Shown here: piece after piece, positions 1-7,922 of the stretch
How positions within the stretch are numbered: position 1 is the stretch's first letter
Layout of the letters: the number at the start of each line of letters is the position of its first letter
NCBI RefSeq assembly: GCF_018327705.1
Contig: NZ_BNEM01000002.1
Location: forward strand, 2,232,001 to 2,296,000
Source: Catellatospora sp. TT07R-123
GTDB lineage: Bacteria > Actinomycetota > Actinomycetes > Mycobacteriales > Micromonosporaceae
DNA: 64,000 nucleotides
Direction of reading: 5' to 3'
Made by a program: the position numbers and the translations under genes
The notes under the pieces: generated by a model
Told to the model about the DNA's origin: nothing
The model's input: only the letters and a program-made list of their open reading frames with translations
Databases searched by the model: none

Positions 1-209
1 TGCAGAACCCGAACAAGGGCCTGTGCGTCCCGGACGACCTCGACCACGAGACCGTCCTGGCGGTGGCCAACCCGTACCTGGGCACGGTCCCGTCGGTGCA
101 CACCGACTGGACCCCGCGCAGCGCGCACTACGAGCCGTTCGCCAGGTTCCGCCCGGCGTCCGGCGACGACAGCGAGCAGTGGGCGTTCGCCAACTTCCTG
201 GTGAGCTGA
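1..209 (+). CDS. C-terminal end of an unrecognised protein (5' truncated by window)
   Basis: An open frame enters from the left edge (first full codon at position 3) and ends at TGA 207-209. About 68 residues are visible, rich in Asp, Pro and aromatic residues, ending in WAFANFLVS. Codon use is typical of the window (G/C in third positions), which supports a real gene. I see no motif that allows a family call, and the start and most of the protein lie outside the window. A palindrome follows ten bases after the stop. Confidence 0.6.
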   Translation, partial: QNPNKGLCVPDDLDHETVLAVANPYLGTVPSVHTDWTPRSAHYEPFARFRPASGDDSEQWAFANFLVS

Positions 210-218
210 CCTCAGCCT

Positions 219-238
219 GACCGACCGTTCGGTCGGTC
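219..238. promoter_or_regulatory. Perfect 9-bp inverted repeat (TetR-operator-like or terminator)
   Basis: GACCGACCG at 219-227 is the exact complement of CGGTCGGTC at 230-238, separated by TT. It lies ten bases after the stop of the upstream gene and about 116 bases before the phosphopantetheinyl transferase. The ACCGAC/GTCGGT half-sites match those in the palindrome at 58648-58661 and are typical of TetR-family operators. A short GC-rich stem after a stop codon could also be a factor-assisted terminator; there is no T-run. Confidence 0.45.
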
Positions 239-354
239 GACGCGCCGTCCGGTGGCCGCGACCCGCACTCGGGTCGCGGCCACCGCCGTATCAGCGCGAC
301 GCCGGGACCGGCTCCCCGATACCGGTGCGGCACCGGCCGTGATGTGCTCGACTG

Positions 355-939
355 GTGCTGCGTGTGTGGATCTCCGAATCGCGCTGCGCCACCTGCCTGG
401 CCCGGCTGGCCGTGGCGCAGACCCTCGACACCTGCCCGACCACGGTGCGCGTACGCCGCGACCCGTCCGGGCGGCCGCTCCTGCCCGCCCACCCCGGACT
501 GCACCTGTCGCTGGCCCATACCGAGAAGGTGGCCGCGGTCGCGCTGAGCACGCTCGGGCCGGTCGGCATCGACGTCGAGCTGCGCCGGGAGCTGCCCGCC
601 GCCGAGCTGGCGGCGCGCTGGTTCGACGCCCGCGAAGCGGGCTGGGTGCGCGAGCGCCCGCAGGACTTCCTGCCGCTGTGGACGCAGAAGGAGGCCGTCG
701 GCAAGGCGCTGGGCACGGGCCTGCGCGGCGGCGGCCTGCGCCGCGAGATGCCGCTGCCGCCCCCGTCCGACGGCGCCGCGCTGACCGCCCTGGTCCCGGG
801 CACCAGCGCCATCGCCCTGTACGGCACCGCACTGACCGGCTCGGACGGCGGCGAACTCGTGCTCGCGGTGGCCTGCGCCGCAGCGAACGTGCTGGGCGCC
901 CAGGTCGACCTCGACACCGCCGACCTCGACCCCCGCTGA
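355..939 (+). CDS. 4'-phosphopantetheinyl transferase, Sfp type
   Basis: The 194-residue protein would transfer the 4'-phosphopantetheine arm of coenzyme A to a conserved serine on acyl or peptidyl carrier proteins. The two family signatures are clear: GIDVE (D73, E75, metal binding) and W-x-x-KEA-x-x-K (W109, K112, E113, K117). An SLAH-like segment at 52-55 matches the CoA-binding region. The size fits a compact Sfp/EntD-like enzyme. The start is GTG at 355. No polyketide or peptide synthetase is in the window; the nearest possible carrier-protein user is the ketosynthase fusion at 5273-7174. Carrier specificity cannot be told from sequence. The next gene is convergent, with 4 bases between stops. 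Confidence 0.85.
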   Translation: MLRVWISESRCATCLARLAVAQTLDTCPTTVRVRRDPSGRPLLPAHPGLHLSLAHTEKVAAVALSTLGPVGIDVELRRELPAAELAARWFDAREAGWVRERPQDFLPLWTQKEAVGKALGTGLRGGGLRREMPLPPPSDGAALTALVPGTSAIALYGTALTGSDGGELVLAVACAAANVLGAQVDLDTADLDPR

Positions 940-943
940 CGCG

Positions 944-1651
944 TCAGGCGGGGAGGGGCCGAAGGCGGGCGACGACGGGGACCAGCAGCGCCTGGAGCTG
1001 CTTCTGCGCGGCCGCCTGGTCCTCGGCGGTACTGAACAGCCGCACCACCACGTGCCCCCGCCCCAGGTAGGCGAAGCAGGCGGAGTCGCCGGAGCCCTCG
1101 AAGCACACCGCCACCGCGCCCGGGAAGCCGGCGGGCAGCTTCACCTGGTTCTTGGCGGTCTTCTGGTAGGTGACGTCGTCCTCGTGGAACGAGCCGCACC
1201 CGGCGAGGTTGGACTTGACCTTGGCCAGCACGGTCTCCGCCGTCTGCTCGGGCAGCACGTACGCGTCCTGCCCGGCGATGCCGTGGCCGGTCCACCAGCC
1301 GCGCGACCACGCGTGCACCGCGCGCCCCTCGGTGGTCGACGACGCCGCCCGCGGCCCGCACGCCGGGACCACGCCGTAGGCGTAGTTCACCTGGTGGTCC
1401 TGGTCGAAGGTGCGCTCGAAGTCGGCGCTGCCGAAGGCCGCGTCAGCCTTCAGTTCGGCGTCGGTGACCAGCACCGCCTGCAACTGCTCGGCCGCCGACA
1501 GCGCGGCCCGTGCCGACGGCGTCGCGCCGGCCGTCGGGGCCGTGGTGCTGGCCGGGGTGCTCGGGGCGGCGTGGAACACCGGCGTCGGCCCGGCGGCGCA
1601 GCCAGCGCCTGACATCACCGCGAGCAGGGCCAGGGGCAGGAAGCGGCGCAT
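944..1651 (-). CDS. Putative secreted lipoprotein, PknH sensor-domain-like
   Basis: The 235-residue protein starts with a short basic segment, a hydrophobic stretch and a Cys (C18) preceded by SGAG, an imperfect lipobox. A Pro/Thr/Ala linker follows, and then a globular domain from about residue 50 containing Cys residues spaced as in the extracellular sensor domain of mycobacterial PknH and related lipoproteins. That family assignment rests on overall pattern and is tentative. Export and lipid anchoring are inferred. Its start lies inside the extended 3' end of the EamA gene upstream (the frame stays open to 1443), so the two may be co-transcribed. A ligand or partner is unknown. Confidence 0.65.
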   Translation of the reverse strand: MRRFLPLALLAVMSGAGCAAGPTPVFHAAPSTPASTTAPTAGATPSARAALSAAEQLQAVLVTDAELKADAAFGSADFERTFDQDHQVNYAYGVVPACGPRAASSTTEGRAVHAWSRGWWTGHGIAGQDAYVLPEQTAETVLAKVKSNLAGCGSFHEDDVTYQKTAKNQVKLPAGFPGAVAVCFEGSGDSACFAYLGRGHVVVRLFSTAEDQAAAQKQLQALLVPVVARLRPLPA

Positions 1652-2651
1652 GGGCAGGGGTCTCCTCCGCGAGTCGATCGCCCCGCACGATACCCGCGCC
1701 GCCGCGCGCCGTGTCCGACCCGGTGCCCCGCGCGGCCCGGGCGGCCCGGCGGGGCCACTGGAGCACCGCCACCGAGGCGAGCACGGCCGCCCCGCCCACG
1801 GCCTGCGCCGGGGTGAGGCGCTCGCCGTAGACCAGGGCCATCGCGGCGACGGTGACGGCGGGCTCGGCGCAGGACAGGATCGCGGCGGTGGAGGCGCCGA
1901 CCTCGCGTACGCCGAAGAACATGCCCGCGACCGGCAGCACCGTCGAGCAGGCCGCCAGCAGCGCCGTCCAGCCCCAGGCCGACGGGTCCGCCGGGGCGTG
2001 CAGGCTGCCCGTGACCAGGCCGGTCAGGCCGAGGCTCACCGCGGCGGAGCTGCACACGATCGCCGTGACCGCGAACAGGTCCAGCCCGGCGGGCAGGCCC
2101 TCGCTCACGGTCAGGTACAGCGCGTAGGCGACGGCCGCGGCCAGCGCCAACAGCACCCCGGCCCCGGCGGCCGAACCCTTGATCCCGCCCGCGCCCAGCA
2201 TCAGCAGCAGCCCGGCCACCGAGCAGGCCAGCGCCGCCATCCGGCGCCGGTCGGCGCGCTCGCGGCGCAGCACCACGGCGATCACCAGCACCAGCCCGGG
2301 GTACGCGTACAGCAGCAGCGCGGTCAGCGAGGCGTCGATGCGGGCCAGGGCGCCGAAGTAGAAGCCGGACTGGCAGGCGTACCCGATCGCGCCCAGGCCG
2401 ATCGCGACCAGCAGGCTGCGGCCGGTCGGCAGCTTCGGGCGGCGCCACGCCACGATCGCCCACAGCAGCACCGACGCGAGCGCGAACCGGGCCGTCAGCA
2501 GCGTCGGCACGTTGAGGCCGGCCGCGTAGGCGTGCTTGGCGAACACGGCCGAGACGCCGAACCCGGCGGCCGACAGCAGGCACAGCGCGACGCCGCGCCG
2601 GGGCGACCGGGGCGGCGTCAGAGTGGAGGCGGGGAAAGCCGAGGACACCAT
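1443..2651 (-). CDS. EamA/DMT-family transporter
   Basis: This is a drug/metabolite transporter superfamily member with about ten hydrophobic segments in two EamA repeats. Examples are the TM-rich stretch near residues 15-35, the GLGAIGYACQSG region of repeat one, and AILSCAEPAVTVAAM and GGAAVLASVAVLQW in repeat two. Such proteins export small metabolites or amino acids across the plasma membrane. The ATG at 2651 lies 66 bases from the divergent LysR gene, an arrangement in which the regulator usually controls the transporter. The conserved protein ends near position 1740, but the frame continues to TGA at 1443, giving 402 residues and a 209-base same-strand overlap with the lipoprotein gene. 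Either there is a non-conserved tail or a stop was lost or missequenced. Confidence 0.8.
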   Translation of the reverse strand: MVSSAFPASTLTPPRSPRRGVALCLLSAAGFGVSAVFAKHAYAAGLNVPTLLTARFALASVLLWAIVAWRRPKLPTGRSLLVAIGLGAIGYACQSGFYFGALARIDASLTALLLYAYPGLVLVIAVVLRRERADRRRMAALACSVAGLLLMLGAGGIKGSAAGAGVLLALAAAVAYALYLTVSEGLPAGLDLFAVTAIVCSSAAVSLGLTGLVTGSLHAPADPSAWGWTALLAACSTVLPVAGMFFGVREVGASTAAILSCAEPAVTVAAMALVYGERLTPAQAVGGAAVLASVAVLQWPRRAARAARGTGSDTARGGAGIVRGDRLAEETPAHAPLPAPGPARGDVRRWLRRRADAGVPRRPEHPGQHHGPDGRRDAVGTGRAVGGRAVAGGAGHRRRTEG

Positions 2652-2717
2652 CAGAAGGTATGAGGCGGTGAGCCATCGAGGTAGCCTTGGATTCCAGCAC
2701 ATACCGAAGGAATTTCC
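2652..2717. promoter_or_regulatory. Divergent LysR/EamA promoter region with inverted repeats
   Basis: These 66 bases separate the divergent transporter and LysR genes. GGTATG (2657-2662) is mirrored by CATACC (2700-2705). AAGGA (2707-2711) is mirrored by TCCTT (2715-2719), the latter overlapping the LysR start. The GAAGG at 2706-2710 is a plausible ribosome site for the TTG start at 2718. LysR proteins typically bind such a shared promoter; binding here is inferred. Confidence 0.45.
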
Positions 2718-3647
2718 TTGATCTCGCTGCACCAGCTGCGCTGCTTCCTCACCACGCTCGAACTGGGCTCCTTCACCGCCGCCGCGACCGCGCTCGGCTA
2801 CGCCCAGCCGTCGGTGTCGGAGCAGGTGCGGCTGCTGGAGCAGCAGCTGGACGCGACCCTGTTCCAGCGGGTCGGCCGCGGGCTGGTGCCCACCGAGGCC
2901 GCCCGCGCGCTGGCCCCGCACGCCGCCACCGCCCTGGGCGCGGTCGAGGAGGCGCGCCGGGCCGTGGCCTCGGTGCGCCAGCTGCTCACCGGCACGGTCC
3001 GGTTCGGGGTGTTCCGCACCGCCCGGTTCTACCTCGCCGCCGACCTCGTCGCCGACGTGCTGCGCCAGCACCCCGGCATCCGGGTCGAGCTGGTCGGCCA
3101 GAACTCCGCCGAGATCCTGGAGCAGCTGCGCCGCGGCCGCCTGGAGGCCGCCGTGATCGCGCTGCCCGTCGCCGACGAGGGCATGGTCGTCACCCCCGTG
3201 CTGCGCGACGAGCTGGTGTACGTCAGCGCCGACCCGGCCCGGCTGGCCCGCCGGATCACCCCGGCCGCGCTGGCCGAGGCCCCGCTGGTGCTGCCCGACG
3301 CGAGCTGGCGCGACGACGACACGACCCGCCGCCAGCTCAACCGCGCCGTGCAGGGCGCGGGCCGCTCGCTGCGCCCCCGGGTCGAGGTCGAGGACACCGA
3401 GACCGCGCTGGAGATCGCCGCCCGGGGCCTGGCCGACACCGTCACCTGGCGCGGCGTGCTGCACAACCTCGGCGAACGGCTGCCCGCCGGGCTGGGCTGG
3501 GCCCCGCTGCGCCCGTCGATGTACGAGGAGTTCGCCATCGTGCACCGCCGCGACGCCGAGCTGTCCCCCGCCACCCGGGTCGTCACCGCGATCGCCACCA
3601 GCCGGATGCGCGCCCTGGACCGGGCCATGCGCGCCACCGCGCCGTGA
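2718..3647 (+). CDS. LysR-family transcriptional regulator
   Basis: The 309-residue protein has a classic LysR layout: an N-terminal winged HTH within residues 1-60 (LHQLRCFL, then the recognition helix near QPSVSEQVRLLE), a linker helix, and a periplasmic-binding-protein-like effector domain from about residue 90 to the end. The start is TTG at 2718, chosen because the conserved LysR N terminus begins right after it and GAAGG lies 7 bases upstream. It is divergent to the EamA transporter and probably controls that gene and its own in response to the exported metabolite, which is unknown. Confidence 0.88.
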   Translation: MISLHQLRCFLTTLELGSFTAAATALGYAQPSVSEQVRLLEQQLDATLFQRVGRGLVPTEAARALAPHAATALGAVEEARRAVASVRQLLTGTVRFGVFRTARFYLAADLVADVLRQHPGIRVELVGQNSAEILEQLRRGRLEAAVIALPVADEGMVVTPVLRDELVYVSADPARLARRITPAALAEAPLVLPDASWRDDDTTRRQLNRAVQGAGRSLRPRVEVEDTETALEIAARGLADTVTWRGVLHNLGERLPAGLGWAPLRPSMYEEFAIVHRRDAELSPATRVVTAIATSRMRALDRAMRATAP

Positions 3648-3717
3648 GCTGGACGGGCTGAGGCGAGCATCCGGTCGATACCCTCGCGTCGATCCCAACA
3701 CACACGGAGGACCTGGC

Positions 3718-4440
3718 ATGACCGAGCAGCAGACCCGCCGCGCCGCGCGGCTGGCCGCCTACGACCGGTTGCGCGAGCAGCGCCCGCACCTGTTCCACAA
3801 CCCGCCGGACGCCGCGTACGAGATCGTGCTGGACCCGGCGGTGCAGGAGGAGGTCGCCGACGCGGCGGCCGAGAAGCTGCGCGAGGCGGGCGTCCCCGAG
3901 CAGTACGGCGACATCGGCGTGGTCTACCAGGACCCCTACGTCATGCTGGTGCGCGACGCGGTCCGGTTCCGCTCCGGCCGCCACGGCGCCTACATCCGCG
4001 AGGTGTCGCCGGAGGAGGGCACCGGCGCGGCCGTGCTGACGCTGACGCCCGACGACCGGATCGTGCTGGTGCGCCACTTCCGGCACGAGTCCCGCAACTG
4101 GCACTGGGAGGCCCCGCGCGGCTTCGCCGAACCCGGCGCCGACGGCGCCGCCACCGCCGTCCGCGAGGTCGTCGAGGAGCTGGGCGTCGAACCGGCCGAG
4201 ATCACCTTCCTGGGCCGGTTCGGCACCGGCACCGACGGCCAGGGCGGCACCGACGAGCTGTGGCTGGCCCGGCTCGCCCAGGCACCCGCGATCGGCGACG
4301 ACGTCGACGAGGGCATCGACGAGGTCATCGCCGTCACTCCGGCCGAGTTCGCCGAGATGATGCGCGACGGGCGCATGAGCGACACGTTCACCCTGGCCGC
4401 CTACGCGTACGCCGTCGTCCGGGGGCTCTGGCCCGCCTGA
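3718..4440 (+). CDS. Nudix hydrolase, ADP-ribose-pyrophosphatase-like
   Basis: The 240-residue protein has an N-terminal helical extension (about 1-65) and a Nudix fold from about residue 100. The Nudix box starts at G135 (GFAEPG) and continues to REVVEELG (R149, E150, E153, E154), so the metal-binding REx2EE core is intact. The conserved Glu at the seventh box position is Ala (A141). The REVSP and HWEAPRG segments resemble ADP-ribose/nucleotide-sugar pyrophosphatases. Substrate is not determinable. The start ATG follows a good GGAGG at 3708-3712. The 3' end overlaps the convergent gene at 4401 by 40 bases. Confidence 0.82.
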   Translation: MTEQQTRRAARLAAYDRLREQRPHLFHNPPDAAYEIVLDPAVQEEVADAAAEKLREAGVPEQYGDIGVVYQDPYVMLVRDAVRFRSGRHGAYIREVSPEEGTGAAVLTLTPDDRIVLVRHFRHESRNWHWEAPRGFAEPGADGAATAVREVVEELGVEPAEITFLGRFGTGTDGQGGTDELWLARLAQAPAIGDDVDEGIDEVIAVTPAEFAEMMRDGRMSDTFTLAAYAYAVVRGLWPA

Positions 4441-5276
4441 GCCGGGTCCGGCGCCGCCAGCCGGTCGCGCAGCCGCACCAGGTGCTCGTGGGCGTACTCG
4501 CAGATCACGGCGTGCTCGTAGACGGCCCGGGGCACGTCCAGACCGCTGTCCAGGCGCACCGTGACACCGGCGGGGCGCCAGCGCAGGAACGTCTCGTCGC
4601 CGGCGGTGTCGGCCAGCAGCGCCAGCAGCGACGAGTCCAGCCGCATCGAGTGCACCGCCCGCTGGTACTCCGGCACGGTCAGGCACAGCGCGAACGGGAT
4701 GTTCATCAGGCACAGCGCGGTCTGGATGTCCAGCCGCAGCCAGCGGCGCCGCCCGGGCGCGGGATCGATCGGCGGGACGTCCAGCATGGACAGGTCCAGC
4801 CGCTCGGGCCTGCGCCGGGGCACGCCGGTGCCCAGGCCGATCAGCACCTCGTACACGTTGACGTCGTGCTCGATCACGGCCCGGTCGCCCAGCTGCGCCA
4901 GCGACACCGGGCGCAGCACCGGCTCGACCGCCCCCGCCACCGGCGCGTTGCGCACCAGGAACGCCAGCAGGTTCGTCTCCACGATGAAGTGCCGCACCAG
5001 CAGCGCCCCCGCCTCCGGGTGCACGAACCGGTGCAGGAACCACACGCACAGCCGGTCCATCGTGCCGTGCGCCGACAGCGGCACCGGCACCAGCCGCTTG
5101 AGCACCCGGATCAGCCACACCATGACCGCGGAGAAGGGCCGGACCACCGGGTACAGCCAGCGCCGGGTCCACCGCCGCTGATCGCGTACGACCAGCAGCA
5201 GTGTCGCCCGGTCCATCGGCACCGCCGGGTCGGCCAGCATCGCCGTCCACACCGACGGGTCCCGCAGCGTCCTCAC
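4401..5276 (-). CDS. Unrecognised protein coupled to the ketosynthase fusion
   Basis: The 291-residue protein begins at GTG 5276, overlapping the TGA of the upstream ketosynthase fusion in a GTGA arrangement, so the two are almost certainly translated together. It has basic and aromatic segments near residues 25-60, a hydrophobic patch that could associate with the membrane (FSAVMVWLIRVL), a His-rich region (HRFVHPEAG, LLVRHFIVETN) around residues 75-110, and a mostly helical remainder. I do not recognise the family. The conserved-looking His, Glu and Asp residues and the strict coupling suggest a partner enzyme or membrane anchor in the same pathway; this is inference only. The 3' end overlaps the convergent Nudix gene by 40 bases. 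Confidence 0.7.
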   Translation of the reverse strand: MRTLRDPSVWTAMLADPAVPMDRATLLLVVRDQRRWTRRWLYPVVRPFSAVMVWLIRVLKRLVPVPLSAHGTMDRLCVWFLHRFVHPEAGALLVRHFIVETNLLAFLVRNAPVAGAVEPVLRPVSLAQLGDRAVIEHDVNVYEVLIGLGTGVPRRRPERLDLSMLDVPPIDPAPGRRRWLRLDIQTALCLMNIPFALCLTVPEYQRAVHSMRLDSSLLALLADTAGDETFLRWRPAGVTVRLDSGLDVPRAVYEHAVICEYAHEHLVRLRDRLAAPDPAQAGQSPRTTAYA

Positions 5277-7174
5277 GCGTCCACCTCCGCCAGCTGCATC
5301 GCGTACAGCCGCGCCACCACCTCGGCCGTGCGCACCACCCGCGCCGCCCGCGCCCCGTCGAGCACCCCCTCGCGCAGCAGGTGCGCCAGCTCCGCGAAGT
5401 GCCCGTCGTCGGCCTCCCCGTGGTACGCCAGGAACCGCACCTGGTCCTCGCGCAGCCCCAGCTGCTCGCGCAGCGCCCCGGCCCAGCCCCGCGCCAGCGC
5501 CGTGCCCAGCCCCTCGATGATGAACATCGCCCCCAGCAGGTCCACCGGATCCGGCTGGCTCGCCTGGTGGAACATGTACGCCGACAGCGCCTCCGACCCG
5601 ACGTTCTTGCGCCCGCCCTGGATCTCGGCCAGCTCGCCCCCGGCCGCGACGAAGTCGCGCTCCAGCAGCTGGTAGTCGCGGTGCTCCTCGGCCGCGTGCT
5701 TGATCGCCGCGCTGCGCAGCGCGAACAGCTCCACCGAGAAGTTCGACGCCGCCCGGCTGATCCACCGGCCGCCCTCCACCACCTGCTGGCGCAGGTGCAG
5801 CAGCAGCCGCCGGTAGTCGGCCAGGGTCGCGGTGCCGGTGTCGATGCGCCGCACCAGCGGCACCGCGTGCAGCTGCCGCTCGAAGTCGCCCCAGACCCGG
5901 GCCAGCTCCAGCACCGTCCAGCGGACCGCGTCGCCGTCGCCGGGCAGCGGCTGCCCCAGCGGCGACGGCGTGGCCGCGACCGGTGGCGACGGCTGCGCGA
6001 ACCGGGCCCGCGCGGGCAGCGCGCGCTCGGTGTGCGACACCGGACGGGCGACCGCCGCCGGTGCCGCCTCGGTTCCGTCCACGCAGGTCAGGTGCGCGAA
6101 CGCCAGCGAGTAGCGGCCCGACTCGGGCACGATCAGCAGGATCCGCTCACCGGGGGCGAACCGCCCCGTCCGCCACGCCTCCTCCAGCATCACGAAGATG
6201 CTGGCGGCCCCCGTATTGCCGCGGCTGTGCAGATTGGTGAACCAGCGCTGCTCGTCGATCATCAGGTCGGCGCCGCGCAGCAGGTCGAAGATCTCGCCCC
6301 GGAAGTGCTCGGCGCTGTAGTGGCACAGCACGTGCTCGATCTCCTCGGTGCGGAACCGGCCCGCCCGCACCAGCGCCATGAACTCGCGCAGCCCCAGCTG
6401 GAACAGCGCGGGCAGGTTCTTGACGTCCTGCCGCAGCCGGATCAGCCCGCCCGCCACCGCCCCGGCCAGATCCGGGCCGTCCTGCCAGCTCCGCCCGGCG
6501 ACCGGCTCGCCGCCGGCCGACATGCACACCTGCCGCTCGTTGGCATACGACACCACGTGCGTCCAGTCCAGGCGCAGGCTCAGCCCGCCCGGCCGCGGCG
6601 CGCTCTCCAGCAGCGTCGCGCCCGCCCCGTCCGACAGGGTCCAGCGCAGGAACTCCGCGTCGAACGTGCTGCGCGCACCCTCGTACCGGCTCTGCCGCAG
6701 CGAGCGGCTGACCAGTTCCGATCCGACCACCACGGCCGCGCCGTGCTCGCCCAGCCGCACCGCCCGCGCGGCGGCGGCCAGCGCCGTCATGCTCGACGCG
6801 CACACCCCGCCCGCCGACAGCAGCTCCATCGACGGGCCGCCCAGCCGCCCGTGCACCATCGAGGCGAACCCGGGCACCAGCAGGTCGCCCTGCGTCGTCC
6901 CGGCCGCCAGCATCCCCACCGACTCCAGCGGCAGGTCCCGGTCCTTGAGCGCACCCAGGACCGCCTCGGCGGCCAGCTCCTCGTTGAGCATCGTCACCTC
7001 GCCGCGCTCGTCCAGCGCGTAGTGGCGGGTGCGGATGCCGTTGGCGGCCAGCACGCGTGCCCGCAGTGCCGCGCCGCGCTCGCCCGCGCCGAGGCGCCGG
7101 GCCATCTGCTCGCTGTCCAGCGGCTCCCCGGGCAGGTACGCCCCGAAACCGGTCAGGTAGACCTCTCCAGCCAT
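5273..7174 (-). CDS. Ketoacyl-ACP synthase III / heme-oxygenase-like (HDO/TenA-type) fusion protein
   Basis: This 633-residue protein joins two enzymes. Residues 1-365 form a thiolase-fold ketosynthase III (FabH-like) with the expected catalytic triad: Cys125 in GGVCASS, His285 in CHYSAEH and Asn320 in RGNTGAAS. After a Pro/Ala linker (about 370-415), residues 420-633 form an all-helical domain of the heme-oxygenase-like/TenA/PqqC superfamily. It carries EEHRDY (496-501), E554 and H585-x3-D589-x2-H592. The last signature and E554 match the second half of the diiron ligand set of HDO oxidases such as CADD and SznF. The likely role is acyl-thioester condensation or transfer followed by an iron-dependent oxidation. 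The product is unknown. It is coupled to the unknown gene at 4401, with a kinase/regulator pair upstream. Confidence 0.8.
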   Translation of the reverse strand: MAGEVYLTGFGAYLPGEPLDSEQMARRLGAGERGAALRARVLAANGIRTRHYALDERGEVTMLNEELAAEAVLGALKDRDLPLESVGMLAAGTTQGDLLVPGFASMVHGRLGGPSMELLSAGGVCASSMTALAAAARAVRLGEHGAAVVVGSELVSRSLRQSRYEGARSTFDAEFLRWTLSDGAGATLLESAPRPGGLSLRLDWTHVVSYANERQVCMSAGGEPVAGRSWQDGPDLAGAVAGGLIRLRQDVKNLPALFQLGLREFMALVRAGRFRTEEIEHVLCHYSAEHFRGEIFDLLRGADLMIDEQRWFTNLHSRGNTGAASIFVMLEEAWRTGRFAPGERILLIVPESGRYSLAFAHLTCVDGTEAAPAAVARPVSHTERALPARARFAQPSPPVAATPSPLGQPLPGDGDAVRWTVLELARVWGDFERQLHAVPLVRRIDTGTATLADYRRLLLHLRQQVVEGGRWISRAASNFSVELFALRSAAIKHAAEEHRDYQLLERDFVAAGGELAEIQGGRKNVGSEALSAYMFHQASQPDPVDLLGAMFIIEGLGTALARGWAGALREQLGLREDQVRFLAYHGEADDGHFAELAHLLREGVLDGARAARVVRTAEVVARLYAMQLAEVDA

Positions 7175-7243
7175 GCCCCCGATTCAGCCAGAACCGGCCG
7201 CCGCGCGAATCCGGGCACGTACTCAACCACCGCGCCGGGCTAC

Positions 7244-7918
7244 TCAGCCGGCGTCTGAGTCGTCCAGCCCGCGCTCGATCGCGTAGCGGACCAGCTCGAT
7301 GCGGTTGTGCAGCTGCAACTTGCCCAACGTGTTCTGCACGTGGTTCTGCACCGTACGGTGCGACAGGGTCAGCCGCTCGGCGATCTGCCGGTAGGACAGT
7401 CCCTTCGCGACCAGTCGCAGCACCTCGGTCTCCCGGTCGGTCAGCCGCGGGGCGTCCGGGTCGGCCGCCGGGGCCGCCGCCAGCCGCCGGTACTCCCCCA
7501 GCACCAGCCCGGCCAGGCCTGCCGTGAACACCGCGTCGCCCTCGGCCGTACGCCGCACCGCCTCCAGGAACTCCTCCCGCGCCGCCGACTTCAGCAGGTA
7601 TCCGGTCGCGCCCGCCTTCACCGCGTCGAGCACGTCCTGCTGCTCGCCGCTGGCCGACAGCACCAGCACCCGCACCTCGGGCAGCGCGCCGACCAGGCCC
7701 CGGATCACCTCCACGCCGGACAGGTCGGGGAGCTGGAGATCGAGCACGACCACCTGGGGCCGCACCGAGCGGCACACCCGCACCGCCTGGGCACCCTCGC
7801 CCACCGCCGCCACCACCGTGTACCCGGCCTCGGTCAGGTCGCGGGCCACGCCCTCGCGCCACATCGGATGATCGTCGACCACCATCACGTCCACCACGCG
7901 GTGCAGCCTAGTCAGCAT
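7244..7918 (-). CDS. NarL/LuxR-type response regulator
   Basis: The 224-residue protein has a receiver domain at 8-125 with acidic pocket D15/D16, phospho-acceptor D60 (VVVLDLQLPD) and K110 (YLLKSA), followed by a LuxR-type HTH at about 155-215 (LTDRETEVLRLVAKGLS, recognition helix around HRTVQNHVQ). It is encoded 4 bases after its partner histidine kinase, so the pair is co-translated. The ketosynthase fusion begins 69 bases downstream on the same strand and is a plausible regulated target or co-transcribed gene. The signal is unknown. Confidence 0.9.
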   Translation of the reverse strand: MLTRLHRVVDVMVVDDHPMWREGVARDLTEAGYTVVAAVGEGAQAVRVCRSVRPQVVVLDLQLPDLSGVEVIRGLVGALPEVRVLVLSASGEQQDVLDAVKAGATGYLLKSAAREEFLEAVRRTAEGDAVFTAGLAGLVLGEYRRLAAAPAADPDAPRLTDRETEVLRLVAKGLSYRQIAERLTLSHRTVQNHVQNTLGKLQLHNRIELVRYAIERGLDDSDAG

Positions 7919-7922
7919 CGCC

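Noticed and set aside
5273-7174. Ketosynthase domain as part of a polyketide cluster
   Set aside because: No carrier protein, acyltransferase or other PKS genes lie nearby, and FabH-type ketosynthases act as stand-alone enzymes. The phosphopantetheinyl transferase at 355 is not linked in an operon.
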